Source of the DNA: Rhizobiaceae bacterium
GTDB taxonomy: Bacteria; Pseudomonadota; Alphaproteobacteria; Rhizobiales; Rhizobiaceae
DNA length: 64,000 nt
Reading direction: 5' to 3'
Assembly: GCA_020628035.1 (NCBI GenBank)
Contig: JAHDFS010000001.1
Span: forward strand, 7,207-71,206
Shown here: in pieces, positions 37,900 to 48,797 of the stretch
How the letters are laid out: the number at the start of each line of letters is the position of its first letter
Numbering within the stretch: position 1 is the first letter of the stretch
Notes under the pieces: model-generated
What the model saw: the letters and a program-made list of their open reading frames with translations, nothing else
Told to the model about the DNA's origin: nothing
Database searches by the model: none
Position numbers and translations under genes: made by a program

Positions 37900-40140
37900 A
37901 TGCGTAACTTAGTTGGTTTTTTCTGGTTGTTTTTAGCGATTGCCGCTGTTGTCATGATCGCTCAACCTGTCGGCATTGCCGCGCAAAGTTTCATATCACT
38001 GGCGATCATCTCATTGCTCGCAATCATCATGTTTATCCGTACCCAAGGTGTGTGGCGGCATATCTTTTTAGCATTAGCATCAGTCTGCGTGCTTAGATAT
38101 GCTTTCTGGCGTGCCTTTAACACACTGCCACCCGCAGATGATCTTTATTCTTTCATTCCTGCCGTCATATTATTTGCAGCCGAACTTTACTGCATGTTGA
38201 TGTTGGGCATGAGTTTGTTCGTATCCTCAGATCCCATTGCACGGCCGAAAGCGCCAACCTTTGATGATCACATCTTGCCGTCAGTCGATATTTTCGTCCC
38301 AAGCTATAATGAAGATGCAAAAATTTTAACGCTCACTTTAGCTGCCGCCAAGAAACTTGATTACCCAAAAGATAAGCTTACCGTTTATCTCCTTGATGAC
38401 GGTGGCACAGATGAGAAATGCAATGGCAGCGATAGAGCAGCTGCCATTGCAGCGAAGGCTCGACGCAAAGAACTGCAAGATCTCTGTGCAAGATTAGGTG
38501 TCATTTATCATGCGCGCGAAGAGAACACCCATGCAAAAGCTGGCAATCTCAATGATGGTTTAAGTGTATCAACTGGTGATTTGGTTGCAGTATTTGATGC
38601 TGACCATATCCCAAGTCGAGAATTCTTAACCGAAACCGTCGGGCATTTTGTCAGCAATGAAAGACTGTTTTTAGCGCAAACACCGCATTTCTTTTCAAAC
38701 CCCGATCCGATTGAAAAAAATCTCGGCACATTTGGCAAAATGCCATCAGAGAATGACATGTTTTACCAAAGGATCCAGCTTGGTCTGGACCGCTGGAACG
38801 CGTCGTTCTTTTGTGGATCAGCAGCCATTTTGCGACGCGATGCGTTAGAGCGTGTTGGCGGATTCTCTGGCATTACAATCACAGAGGATTGCGAAACGGC
38901 ATTGTCATTACACGCACGTGGATGGGAAAGCATCTACATCAACAAACCAATGATTTCCGGCCTTCAGCCTGAAACACTCTCAAGCTTCATTGGTCAGCGT
39001 TCTCGTTGGTGCCAAGGCATGATCCAGATCATGCTTTTAAGAAACCCTCTCTTTCAGGCAGGCTTATCTGGTGCGCAACGCATTTGTTACCTGACCAGCA
39101 ATCTATTTTGGATGTTCCCTCTCGCTAGGATCGCCTTCCTGATTGCGCCATTATTGTTCATCATATTCGACATGAAGATATATGTGTCTTCCTCAGATGA
39201 GTTCATGGCCTATGCCTTAACCTATCTGATCGTTGGCGAAATGATCAGAACATATCTCTATGGTAAAGTTCGGTGGCCCTGGATTTCAGAGATCTACGAA
39301 TATATCCAATCGATATATCTCATTCGTTCAATCATCGCGGTTATGCTGTCACCACGTTCACCAAAATTTAACGTGACGGACAAATCATCAGGCAATACTG
39401 AACGAGCCTATCTATCCAATTTAGCACCCGTTTATATCATTTTATTTGCGATATTATGCGCCTCACAAATCTACGCAATTTATCGTTATCAAACAGAACC
39501 TGAAATTGGTGGACTGCTCCTTATCGTAGGTGCATGGAACCTTCTTAATCTCACCGTAGCAGGCGCTGCTTTAGCGGTAATCATAGAAAAACCATGGTCA
39601 AAAGATCCGCAAACATTGCCTGTTTCTCGTGAGTGCGAGATGCATTTAGGTGACCGAACAATCCCGGTGCTTCTAACATCCATCTCAGGAACAACTGCAA
39701 CGATCCGACCGCTCAATGGAGAGATCATTGGCGCCGACGAACGAACCAGCGAAAAGAAGCGACTTTGGGCACAAAATGAAGCCACAGCAAACTTGATTTC
39801 TTTCATTGATTTCACCTTTAAATCCGGGATCAATCGCAAGGGTGAGGATATCGAACTTGAACTGGATCCATCAACGGAAGAGTTTGAACTCATATCAAAT
39901 CTCATGATGGCAGATATGAATATTGCAAGAGACCAACGCGCGGCTCTCCAGAAACGAAAAAGTTTCATTCTGATGACATTTAAGCTCATTGGTTGGGCAA
40001 TTACATCTCCGGTCAAAGCCATCTCCATGTGGATTTTTGACCGAGGCAACGACGATCTCAAAATGGAGCAGTCGCGTTCAAATATAGGCTTAAAAGACAA
40101 AAAAGGTTCGACGGTGCAACACCAGGTCGAGGCGGTATAG
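37900..40140 (+). CDS. bcsA: Cellulose synthase catalytic subunit (UDP-forming)
   Basis: GT2 motifs: LLDDGGTDEKC, AVFDADHIPSREF, ITEDCETALSLHARGW, GQRSRWCQGM; polytopic; start at MRNLVGFFWLF after a GGGGA RBS. Confidence 0.93.
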   Translation: MRNLVGFFWLFLAIAAVVMIAQPVGIAAQSFISLAIISLLAIIMFIRTQGVWRHIFLALASVCVLRYAFWRAFNTLPPADDLYSFIPAVILFAAELYCMLMLGMSLFVSSDPIARPKAPTFDDHILPSVDIFVPSYNEDAKILTLTLAAAKKLDYPKDKLTVYLLDDGGTDEKCNGSDRAAAIAAKARRKELQDLCARLGVIYHAREENTHAKAGNLNDGLSVSTGDLVAVFDADHIPSREFLTETVGHFVSNERLFLAQTPHFFSNPDPIEKNLGTFGKMPSENDMFYQRIQLGLDRWNASFFCGSAAILRRDALERVGGFSGITITEDCETALSLHARGWESIYINKPMISGLQPETLSSFIGQRSRWCQGMIQIMLLRNPLFQAGLSGAQRICYLTSNLFWMFPLARIAFLIAPLLFIIFDMKIYVSSSDEFMAYALTYLIVGEMIRTYLYGKVRWPWISEIYEYIQSIYLIRSIIAVMLSPRSPKFNVTDKSSGNTERAYLSNLAPVYIILFAILCASQIYAIYRYQTEPEIGGLLLIVGAWNLLNLTVAGAALAVIIEKPWSKDPQTLPVSRECEMHLGDRTIPVLLTSISGTTATIRPLNGEIIGADERTSEKKRLWAQNEATANLISFIDFTFKSGINRKGEDIELELDPSTEEFELISNLMMADMNIARDQRAALQKRKSFILMTFKLIGWAITSPVKAISMWIFDRGNDDLKMEQSRSNIGLKDKKGSTVQHQVEAV

Positions 40141-40143
40141 ATC

Positions 40144-42528
40144 ATGAAAAATTCAAAAAAATATTTGCTCACGCTAGCAACTTCTAGCGCAATCTTCCTC
40201 TCTGCTTTTACTCAGGCGCATGCAAATGCTCCGTTTAAACTGGCACAGGACACTGCAACAAAATCGCAAGCGAGCAACGCGATTTCAGGAGCTGAAAATC
40301 TCGTCCCATTTGCAGCAAACTCAAAGGAGTTATTTTTCTCCGGCGAGCGAAATGTACGCGAGTTTCCATTTTTCGCTAAGCCTGAAGATATCTCCGGTGA
40401 TGTAACATTGGTCATCACTCAAAAAAGCGCCATTTCAAATGTTCCTGAATATTCAAAGGTTTCAGTCTTTGTAAATGACAACAATGTGGGAACGTTGCCA
40501 ATTGTTTCAGGCGACCCCAATACAACTGAAATCAATATTCCCGCAGGGATCATTCAGCCAGGTTTTAATTCTATCGCATTTGATGTCGATCAGGCTCACC
40601 GTGTTGATTGCTCAATTGATGCCACCTATGAGCTGTGGACCCAAATCGACCCTTTACGCAGCGGATTTAAATTCTCGTCTGCAACAGGTGGCATATCTAC
40701 AATTTCTGATCTCACAGCAATCGCCCGCACAAACAATGGAAAAACCTCCATTACCGGGGTCACAGATGAGCTTGATACAAAGCTTATGGATGGTCGCTTT
40801 CTGTCTGTTATTCAAGCAGTCGCAATCGCTGCGGGTCTCGATTACCCCGATGTTAAAATCTCTAGCACTATGGGCGAAGGCCCAGGCATCGATATTGCTG
40901 TTGGAGATAGAAACAGGCTGTTATCGCAATTCCCTCAATATGCTGAAATTATAACGCAGCAATCAGGTCTTGTTGTAACCAGCGATCCGTCTGGCAAACG
41001 CGCCCAGGTATTTGTCATAGCGGGAACGGATCAAGAATTAGATCAAATCAAATCTGGTCTATTATCCGTTGCCAATGACATTCATAATACTGGAACTGCG
41101 GCTGGTTTGAGAGCCTTACGAAAGTTTCAAGGCATCACGCTTGAAGCAAACCAACAAATCGCACTGACTGAACTTGGCTTAGACAATGGACTGTTTAAAG
41201 GCAGACGATTTTCACAAGCCATGCAGTTCCAGCTGCCCGATGATTTTTACCCAGGTGATTATGGCCGCGCTGAAATTGTTTTAAACGCGTTATATGCCCC
41301 CGGCCTGTCAGACGAAGCGAGAATGGTCATTACGGTTAATGACCTTGTTGTTTCAGACATCTCATTAGGAGAGTCAAAAGAAGGCATTATTGATGATCAA
41401 CAACTGCCCATCCCCTTTAGCGCTTTTAGACCTGGAGAAAACTCAATTGAGATCACCGCCAGACTGCCTGCGCCAATCGACAAGGCTTGTGAAGTCTTGC
41501 CCGGCACACAGACCGCCGGTCGTTTCCAAATCTTAAGAAACTCATATTTGAATCTACCAGGCTTTGCGAAATCAGGTCATTATCCGGATCTTGCAACAAC
41601 CGGGCGCACATTCACCGAGTTTCAAAACAAATCAAATGAAAACCGCATCAATATCTTCGCAAATCCTTTGAACGAAGATACCATCAATGCGGCGGCAACT
41701 TTCATGACCAAACTCGCTTATGCAAACAATGTCATCTACGACACTCAGTTTGTTGACGCGCTACCTGAAAATTCCAATGACCCTTTGCTTGTTCTTGGGT
41801 CTTTTGCAGAAATTCCTTTCAATTTCACACAAAAAATGAACATCGATCTATCCTTTGGCGTGGGTAGTTTCGAACGATTAAACAATGAAAAACCCGACCC
41901 ACAAACCGGTCTTCTGTCGTTGACGCCTGATCTAGGTGTCGACAAAACTCAAGAGACTGAAAACGCCTTTGAAGAAGTGAATATTTCTTTCGTCGTTGAG
42001 CGAACAAAAACCCTATTCAGTACTAGCTTAAGGACCGTCAATAGCGCCATCTCAGAGCTTAAAAACGGCTTTATCTCCCTTGCCAATCTGCCTCAAGAAA
42101 AAGGGATACAAAGTGGTGAATTAGAATTTGAAGAAAGAGCTTACTTCCCGCCTGTTCGCGCTGACTTTGTGTTGGCGCAACGCATGGAACCCACCCGGAT
42201 GATCGCACCTTGGATTATGATCGCAGCTAGCCACCCCGATAAGTTAGACGCATCCGTATCCACCATCACACACCCGATAGTGTGGCGAAAACTGGGGGGT
42301 TCCATTCAGGCGTTCGACTTTAAAGGAAATGTGTTGGAGCAAAAAGCCGCGAAGCAGCAAATTTTCTTCAATACTGTTGACCCAACTGATTTTACAAATT
42401 CCAGGCTCCTGGCCGCGGGTTGGCTCTCCAACAATTCAAACATGTACACAATCATCACAATATTTGTGTTTGTCCTTTTAGGTTTGTTTACCCACCTAAG
42501 CCTTAAAAGCGGACGTAAAAAACCATGA
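40144..42528 (+). CDS. bcsB: Cellulose synthase periplasmic regulatory subunit BcsB
   Basis: 794 aa, signal peptide, C-terminal TM anchor, repeated carbohydrate-binding segments, RVDCSIDATYELWTQIDP, IDKACEVLP. Confidence 0.9.
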   Translation: MKNSKKYLLTLATSSAIFLSAFTQAHANAPFKLAQDTATKSQASNAISGAENLVPFAANSKELFFSGERNVREFPFFAKPEDISGDVTLVITQKSAISNVPEYSKVSVFVNDNNVGTLPIVSGDPNTTEINIPAGIIQPGFNSIAFDVDQAHRVDCSIDATYELWTQIDPLRSGFKFSSATGGISTISDLTAIARTNNGKTSITGVTDELDTKLMDGRFLSVIQAVAIAAGLDYPDVKISSTMGEGPGIDIAVGDRNRLLSQFPQYAEIITQQSGLVVTSDPSGKRAQVFVIAGTDQELDQIKSGLLSVANDIHNTGTAAGLRALRKFQGITLEANQQIALTELGLDNGLFKGRRFSQAMQFQLPDDFYPGDYGRAEIVLNALYAPGLSDEARMVITVNDLVVSDISLGESKEGIIDDQQLPIPFSAFRPGENSIEITARLPAPIDKACEVLPGTQTAGRFQILRNSYLNLPGFAKSGHYPDLATTGRTFTEFQNKSNENRINIFANPLNEDTINAAATFMTKLAYANNVIYDTQFVDALPENSNDPLLVLGSFAEIPFNFTQKMNIDLSFGVGSFERLNNEKPDPQTGLLSLTPDLGVDKTQETENAFEEVNISFVVERTKTLFSTSLRTVNSAISELKNGFISLANLPQEKGIQSGELEFEERAYFPPVRADFVLAQRMEPTRMIAPWIMIAASHPDKLDASVSTITHPIVWRKLGGSIQAFDFKGNVLEQKAAKQQIFFNTVDPTDFTNSRLLAAGWLSNNSNMYTIITIFVFVLLGLFTHLSLKSGRKKP

Positions 42529-43607
42529 AGCGCCGGAGAATATTAACAATGTTGGGCGTCCTAATGTCCACAAGTGCCTTGCCTTCATTGGCGGTTAACA
42601 CCGCCAACTATGCCGCACAAGATATCGTCATTGGCGCATGGCATCTTTACAAAGCACGATTTCTGGATGAGAGCGGTCGTATTGTCGATAATGTCAACGG
42701 AGATATTTCGCATAGCGAGGGGCAAGGCTATGCCATGTTGCTTGCAGTTGCGGCCAATGACAAATCCGGCTTCGACAAAATTTGGCTTTGGACCCAACAG
42801 GAACTTTTCATAAGAGACGACCACCTGGCTGCATGGCGGTGGGACCCTAATGAAAGCCCGAATGTAACAGATATTAACAACGCCACAGACGGTGACTTAC
42901 TCATTGCCTGGGCACTTCTAAGGGCCAGACTGGTTTGGCGTGAAGATAGATACATCCAGCATGCTCGTAATATCTTAAAAGATATCCGGCAAAAACTGAT
43001 CATAAAAACAAGTTTTGGAAGGGCTTTGTTACCCGGTGCAAATGGATTTAAAGCAGAAGACCAAAGTGATGGTCCATTAATCAATCTATCTTATTGGGTC
43101 TTCCCCGCAATTAGTGAGCTGGGATTGATAGACCCGCTCTTTCCAGACCGGGAGCTTATCGAAACAGGCTTATCCTTGGTTAGAAAGGCATCTTTTGGAC
43201 CAAGTGGCTTGCCCGCAAATTGGCTATCTCTTGCAGATAACACAGTAAAATTAGCCGAAAATTTTGATCCATTTTTCGGATATGATTCCATCCGTATACC
43301 CTTATATCTCGCATGGTATTCAAATGAACACATGGATCTTCTCACGCCTTACGCCAATGAATGGGTGAAGGAACGGGGATATTCTCTCAAAGTCGTTGAT
43401 CTGCAAAACGGAAAAGCCGTCGGCGCAATGACCGATGCAGGCTATCGGGCGCTTGCAGACATGGTTGTTTGTTCCATGAACGGCGTTGTTTCAGACAATC
43501 TGATCAATAATTTTTCACCAACCGATTACTACCCATCGACACTTCATATTTTAAGTTTACTTGCCATAAGTGAAAGGTACCCGACATGCCTAATCAATCA
43601 ATATTAA
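42525..43607 (+). CDS. bcsZ: GH8 endoglucanase BcsZ
   Basis: HSEGQGYAMLLAVAANDKSGFDKIWLWTQ, AWRWDPN, INNATDGDLLIAWALL; ATGA overlap with bcsB. Confidence 0.9.
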   Translation: MKRRRILTMLGVLMSTSALPSLAVNTANYAAQDIVIGAWHLYKARFLDESGRIVDNVNGDISHSEGQGYAMLLAVAANDKSGFDKIWLWTQQELFIRDDHLAAWRWDPNESPNVTDINNATDGDLLIAWALLRARLVWREDRYIQHARNILKDIRQKLIIKTSFGRALLPGANGFKAEDQSDGPLINLSYWVFPAISELGLIDPLFPDRELIETGLSLVRKASFGPSGLPANWLSLADNTVKLAENFDPFFGYDSIRIPLYLAWYSNEHMDLLTPYANEWVKERGYSLKVVDLQNGKAVGAMTDAGYRALADMVVCSMNGVVSDNLINNFSPTDYYPSTLHILSLLAISERYPTCLINQY

Positions 43608-45304
43608 AATACATCGCGGTCGCGGTTGTAAGTGCATCCTCGATCGCCGCTGCGCAAACTGTTTATTCGACAAATTCTGGCGCATTCATGCCGGCAAATC
43701 CATTGCCCGACTTCAGCCAACCACAGGATAATCGATCAGGTTCAAATATCCTTGGATTGAATAAGCTGGTTATGCCGGGACAAACGCCAACGCATAATCT
43801 GGCGCTTCAACAACAGACCAATATCTTGCCGGATCAGTATGGCAAGCCTCAGCAATTGCCAGTTTCTCAAGGGCAATTATTGCCACCGCCTCAAAATCAA
43901 AATATTGCACCGCTATTGCCGCAGCAAACAAAGGTGAACCCTGCCGGTGCAATCAAATTTGATAGCCAGCAGGCTAATTTAAACAACAATACAGCTAGCT
44001 TTAATTTCGGCAATAACGAAGAGACAAACTCGTTAAAGCCGGCATTGAGACAAGATAAATCTTTGGAAGTCGACACATCTGCATTACGGTTTTATGCAGC
44101 GCAACGGGATCTACAACGCGTTGGTATCGAAATGCGGAGATTACAAGCAGCGCATCCTGGATGGGCTCCCCCACCGGATCTATTTTCCCCGCAACAAAAA
44201 ATTGATGAGCAACCATTATGGGATCTATTTGCGACAGGTAGTTACGACCGGGTTCGAGCGGAGATCACGGAAATAAAATCGCTTCACCCTGAATGGCTTC
44301 CATCTGAAGACCTAATGCAAAAACTCAAAGTTGCTGAAGCCAGAACAAGCCTTGAAAGAGCTTTTGGATTTGGAGATTGGGCGTCCGTTATTTCCATTGC
44401 GTCGCGCGAGCCCAACCTTCTGGTTTGCGAGGAACTTCAAAGTCTTTGGTATTTAGGAGAAACCCTTGCACGCGTTCAGGACTATCAACGCTCATTTGAT
44501 CTTTATAAATATATATTATCAACATGTGACAACACAGAAGAACGTTTCGCAACTGTGCAAAAAGCAAGCCTTGTTCTCCCGTCTAACGGATTTCAAGCCT
44601 TAGTACAACTAGGCAAAACACTGCCAAATGGTTTGTCTGAATTTGAAGATATCAGTTACGATATCATGCGAAGACAACTCGGTGAAATCACAAAAAATGG
44701 TCGAGATCTTTTTAATCAAGTCGATCAGACACAGCTTCAAAAATATGCAAATTTTGCCGTTAAATCCGGCAACCCGAACGACCTTGGCTTGTTGGGTTGG
44801 TACTATTATTCGCAAGAAGAATATGAAGCGGCAAAGGCATGGTTTTTAACAGGTGCACGCATTAACCGCGACCCCAAACTTGTCGAAGGTTTGATATTAA
44901 GTTTGCGCGGTATGGATGATCATATTTCTGCGTTTGACATCGCCAAAACCCAACGCAAAACATCCGACGAGATTAACGACCAATACATCCAGATCGTGTC
45001 TTCATCACTTACGGATGAGGACATCGAACTCAAGTTATCAGAAAAATCGATGACACAATTTGAAGACATTGTCATGGATGCTGAATCTGCCTTAGGCGCA
45101 CAATCTATCGGTTGGCACTTACTCGATGAAGGCGAATTGGACGACGCACGCGACTGGTTCTCTCAATCCATTAAATGGGATGTCAATGAGGAAGCAGTTA
45201 TTGGACTTGCTGTGAGAGCCGCCCGTGCAAAACACCACCGAACTCTGCGATCAATCATCCGTAAATACGGAGATGAATACGCATCTTTGAAAAAATTCAG
45301 ATAA
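43586..45304 (+). CDS. TPR/Sel1-like cellulose-cluster protein (BcsK-like), no evident outer-membrane barrel
   Basis: 572 aa, signal peptide, Q/P/N-rich linker, repeated AA..D..R...E...L...HP and YY...EYEAAKAWF repeats; overlaps bcsZ by 22 nt. Confidence 0.6.
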   Translation: MPNQSILKYIAVAVVSASSIAAAQTVYSTNSGAFMPANPLPDFSQPQDNRSGSNILGLNKLVMPGQTPTHNLALQQQTNILPDQYGKPQQLPVSQGQLLPPPQNQNIAPLLPQQTKVNPAGAIKFDSQQANLNNNTASFNFGNNEETNSLKPALRQDKSLEVDTSALRFYAAQRDLQRVGIEMRRLQAAHPGWAPPPDLFSPQQKIDEQPLWDLFATGSYDRVRAEITEIKSLHPEWLPSEDLMQKLKVAEARTSLERAFGFGDWASVISIASREPNLLVCEELQSLWYLGETLARVQDYQRSFDLYKYILSTCDNTEERFATVQKASLVLPSNGFQALVQLGKTLPNGLSEFEDISYDIMRRQLGEITKNGRDLFNQVDQTQLQKYANFAVKSGNPNDLGLLGWYYYSQEEYEAAKAWFLTGARINRDPKLVEGLILSLRGMDDHISAFDIAKTQRKTSDEINDQYIQIVSSSLTDEDIELKLSEKSMTQFEDIVMDAESALGAQSIGWHLLDEGELDDARDWFSQSIKWDVNEEAVIGLAVRAARAKHHRTLRSIIRKYGDEYASLKKFR

Positions 45305-45321
45305 GTATTGGGGTAACAATT

Positions 45322-45729
45322 ATGCTTAAGAAAATTTTCTCTCAGACACTCAAACAACTGTTTATCGTAACGACTTTTGCAGCGTTGATCCTACCAATAA
45401 GCGTTGCAGACTCGGTCGCTGTCACCCCTGTATCAGCGGCCGAGCTTCAAACAAGCCTATCGGGTCGTTCTTGGCTATGGAAAGCTGAAGGTGTTGGTGC
45501 TGGAATCTACTTTGGTCCCGGCGGGCAAGGCACCGTTTCTTATCGTGGCAAAGTGAAGAAAATCCGTTGGTACACGCAAAACGGAAAGGTTTGCTATAGC
45601 GGTAGTGGAAGTTCTTGCTGGCTGGTTTATAAAGTTGGACGGGACTATTACTCTAGGTCAGCCCGCGGAGGACAGCCATATAAGTGGCACCCTCGACGTT
45701 CCACCCGCAAAGGAAATCATGTCTTTTAA
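45322..45729 (+). CDS. Small secreted protein (DUF995-like)
   Basis: 135 aa, signal peptide, YFGPGGQGTVSYRGKVKKIRWYTQNGKVCYSGSGSSCWLVYK; follows cellulose genes. Confidence 0.5.
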   Translation: MLKKIFSQTLKQLFIVTTFAALILPISVADSVAVTPVSAAELQTSLSGRSWLWKAEGVGAGIYFGPGGQGTVSYRGKVKKIRWYTQNGKVCYSGSGSSCWLVYKVGRDYYSRSARGGQPYKWHPRRSTRKGNHVF

Positions 45730-45750
45730 AATCTAAGCTGCATCAATTGG

Positions 45751-46377
45751 CTAATCCGGCCTAGCCCTCACAAATGCGGGAACTTTGTCGCAGAGATTTT
45801 CGACTGTACAAATGCGTTTAAGATCTGAGTAATCGACTTTCCAGCGGCGCGCATTATATAGCTGCGGAATGAGGCAGATATCCGCCAGACCTGGTTCCTC
45901 GCCTGAGCAAAATGGCTTGTTATTTGAACTTTCAAGCAGCTTTTCAAATGCGACTAAACCGGGTCGGATAAAGTGATGCATCCAATCTGTTCGCGCAGGA
46001 TCTTGCCCGCCTGTTGCATGACGCATCACTGATAAATTGCAGATGGGGTGCACATCAACAGCTATAGAATAGGCAAGCGCTCGGCTGATCGCCCTTTCTT
46101 TCGGATCTAAAGGTAACAGACCAAGATCGCGCGTATCATTTAAATATTCCAATATCGCCAGTGACTGTGTGAGACATATGCCATCGATATCCAGCACCGG
46201 CACCAAACCTTGCGGATTTCGTTTAAGATGGGCATCTGATTTTTGGTCACCGTCGAGCAGATCGATATTCACAATTTCAAAATCTATGCTCGCCAAATGA
46301 AGTGCAATCCGCACCCGATATGAGGCCGAGGATTTTGGATAATCATAAAGCGTGACAGCTGCCATGATAAACTTCAA
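45751..46377 (-). CDS. maiA: Maleylacetoacetate isomerase
   Basis: TLYDYPKSSASYRVRIALHLASIDFEIVNIDLLDGDQ, NPQGLVPVLDIDG; in homogentisate operon. Confidence 0.9.
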   Translation of the reverse strand: MKFIMAAVTLYDYPKSSASYRVRIALHLASIDFEIVNIDLLDGDQKSDAHLKRNPQGLVPVLDIDGICLTQSLAILEYLNDTRDLGLLPLDPKERAISRALAYSIAVDVHPICNLSVMRHATGGQDPARTDWMHHFIRPGLVAFEKLLESSNNKPFCSGEEPGLADICLIPQLYNARRWKVDYSDLKRICTVENLCDKVPAFVRARPD

Positions 46378-46386
46378 TACTTTCGA

Positions 46387-47394
46387 TTAGATCTTTTGAA
46401 CCTGCTGCTCAATCTTGCCAAAAATACTGTGCCCTTCGGCATCCTTCATCTCAATTGAAACCTGATCACCAAATCGCATAAATGATGTAGAGGGCTTTCC
46501 ATTTGCAATGGTTTCAATCATCCGAATTTCAGCGATGCAAGAATAGCCAACTCCACCCTCTTCGATCGGTTTGCTTGGCGCGCCATCGACTTTGTTCGAG
46601 ACTGTCCCCGAACCAATAATGGCACCAGCGCGCAATGGCCGCGTTTTCGCAGCATGAGCAACCAATTCACCAAAGTCAAAAGTCATATCGACACCCGCAT
46701 TGGCCTGCCCAAATGGCTGGCCATTATATTCGACCAACAATGGAAGATGGACTTTTCCATCACGCCACTCATCCCCCAATTCATCTGGCGTCACGGCAAC
46801 GGGAGAAAAAGCCGAAGATGGTTTGGATTGGAAAAAGCCAAAGCCTTTGGCGAGCTCTGCGGGGATCAAACCACGTAACGACACATCATTAACCAGCATA
46901 ATGAGGCGAATGGCTGAAAGCGCTTCTTCACGACTTGCACCCATTTCAACATCATCAACAATAACGGCGACCTCACCTTCCATATCAATGCCATAGGCTT
47001 CGTCTGCAGCGAGGATAGGTTCACGCGGTGCTAAAAAAGCATCTGACCCGCCCTGATACATCAACGGATCTGTGTAAAAACTTTCTGGCACTTCAGCACC
47101 CCGCGCTTTTCTAACTAATTCCACATGGTTGATATAAGCTGAACCATCTGCCCACTGATAAGCTCTGGGTAACGGAGATAATGCGTTACGTTCATGAAAT
47201 CTCTGCTCAGGTTGTGACCCGGTTTCCAAGGTCTCAGAAACACGTTCCAATCGTGGCGCAACATCAGCCCAATCATCAAGAGCTGCCTGTAGTGTTGGTG
47301 CAATATGACCAACCGCTGAACATTTTGTCAGATCTTTTGACACAACAACAAGCACGCCATCACGCGTGCCATTATCAAGTGTTGCTAATTTCAT
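46387..47394 (-). CDS. Fumarylacetoacetate hydrolase family protein (fumarylacetoacetase)
   Basis: MEGEVAVIVDDV, LMLVNDVSLRGLIPAELAKGFGFFQSKPSSAFSPVAVTPDEL, AGAIIGSGTVSN; operon context. Confidence 0.88.
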   Translation of the reverse strand: MKLATLDNGTRDGVLVVVSKDLTKCSAVGHIAPTLQAALDDWADVAPRLERVSETLETGSQPEQRFHERNALSPLPRAYQWADGSAYINHVELVRKARGAEVPESFYTDPLMYQGGSDAFLAPREPILAADEAYGIDMEGEVAVIVDDVEMGASREEALSAIRLIMLVNDVSLRGLIPAELAKGFGFFQSKPSSAFSPVAVTPDELGDEWRDGKVHLPLLVEYNGQPFGQANAGVDMTFDFGELVAHAAKTRPLRAGAIIGSGTVSNKVDGAPSKPIEEGGVGYSCIAEIRMIETIANGKPSTSFMRFGDQVSIEMKDAEGHSIFGKIEQQVQKI

Positions 47395-47441
47395 TTCGGT
47401 ACTTTCTTAATACTCAATTGCCCAATTATGTTTGACTACAC

Positions 47442-48797
47442 TCATTTGGGGTCTGGTGTGCCGTCAAATTTCTTTTCAATATCAACCCAACAGTCGATAT
47501 AATCGTCCTGTAAGGGCGCTTCTTTTGCAGCAAAATGAGTAAGATGCTGCGGAAAACGTGTTTCAAACATAAACGACATCGTATCACCAAGCTTTTCAGG
47601 CGCAAGTTCGGAATTGCTGGCACCTTCAAACGCTGTTTTGTCAGGACCATGCGGCAACATCATGTTGTGCAGCGACATTCCACCAGGCGAAAAGCCATTG
47701 GGTTTTGCATCATATACACCATGAATATTACCCATCAGCTCGGACATCACATTTTTATGGTACCAAGGCGGACGGAAAGTATCTTCCGCCACCATCCAGC
47801 GATCTCGGAACAATACAAAATCGATATTGGCGGTACCCGCTTGCCCAGATGGTGCTGTTAACACGGTAAATATTGAAGGATCGGGATGATCAAATAATAC
47901 CGCGCCGACTGGGCAATAGGTTCTCAAATCATATTTGCAAGGCGCGTAATTGCCATGCCAGGCAACAACGTCAAGTGGTGAGTGATCGATCTTAGTCTCA
48001 TGGAACTGACCACACCATTTCACAGTGACTTTGCTCGGCGCATCCCTGTCTTCAAATGCGGCAACCGGTGTTTTAAAATCACGGCGATTGGCCATGCAAT
48101 TGGCTCCGATAGGACCACGTGATGGCAACTCAAACTTCTGACCATAATTCTCACACACAAAGCCGCGACAAGGGCCATCTATAACTTCAACGCGATAAAC
48201 CAAACCACGCGGGATAATAGCGATCTCTTGTGGCTCAAGATCAATCACACCAAGTTCGGTACAAAACCTTAGTGTACCTTCTTGCGGCACAACCAGAAGC
48301 TCAGAATCTGCGGAGTAAAAATATTCATCCACCATAGATTGGGTGACAAGATATATATGGCTGGCCATGCCAATTTGCGTATTCACATCTCCTGCCGTCG
48401 TCATTGTGTGCATACCCGTAAGCCAGGTAAGCTTATCTTCGGAATGTGGGAGCGGATCCCATCGATATTGACCAAGAGAAACAATATCAGGGTCGATATT
48501 TGGCGCTGATTGCCAATAAGGTAATTCAGTCTTGGTAAACTTATGCGTATGCTTGACTGACGGCCTTATGCGGTAACACCACGTACGTTCGTTCTGGTGG
48601 CTGGGTGCTGTAAAGGCTGTGCCTGACAGCTGCTCACCATAAAGACCATAGTTACATTTTTGTGGGCTGTTCATCCCTTGAGGCAAAGCATCCGGCAAAG
48701 CTTCCGTTTCAAAATCATTGCCAAATCCTGGCATATAACCTTTATGCGGGCCATCAAGAGATGGTGCAAAGGTCAATGTCGAAAACTTGGATGTCAT
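47442..48797 (-). CDS. hmgA: Homogentisate 1,2-dioxygenase
   Basis: [72 protein letters not shown]. Confidence 0.96.
   Translation of the reverse strand: MTSKFSTLTFAPSLDGPHKGYMPGFGNDFETEALPDALPQGMNSPQKCNYGLYGEQLSGTAFTAPSHQNERTWCYRIRPSVKHTHKFTKTELPYWQSAPNIDPDIVSLGQYRWDPLPHSEDKLTWLTGMHTMTTAGDVNTQIGMASHIYLVTQSMVDEYFYSADSELLVVPQEGTLRFCTELGVIDLEPQEIAIIPRGLVYRVEVIDGPCRGFVCENYGQKFELPSRGPIGANCMANRRDFKTPVAAFEDRDAPSKVTVKWCGQFHETKIDHSPLDVVAWHGNYAPCKYDLRTYCPVGAVLFDHPDPSIFTVLTAPSGQAGTANIDFVLFRDRWMVAEDTFRPPWYHKNVMSELMGNIHGVYDAKPNGFSPGGMSLHNMMLPHGPDKTAFEGASNSELAPEKLGDTMSFMFETRFPQHLTHFAAKEAPLQDDYIDCWVDIEKKFDGTPDPK

Noticed and set aside
39489-40172. 227-aa minus-strand ORF
   Set aside because: Antisense to bcsA 3' end; low-complexity Ser/Arg-rich translation, no RBS or domain.
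43586-43607. Overlap of bcsZ end and the TPR gene start as a frameshift artefact
   Set aside because: Both frames are independently well supported (GH8 C-terminus and signal peptide), so it is an ordinary operonic overlap.
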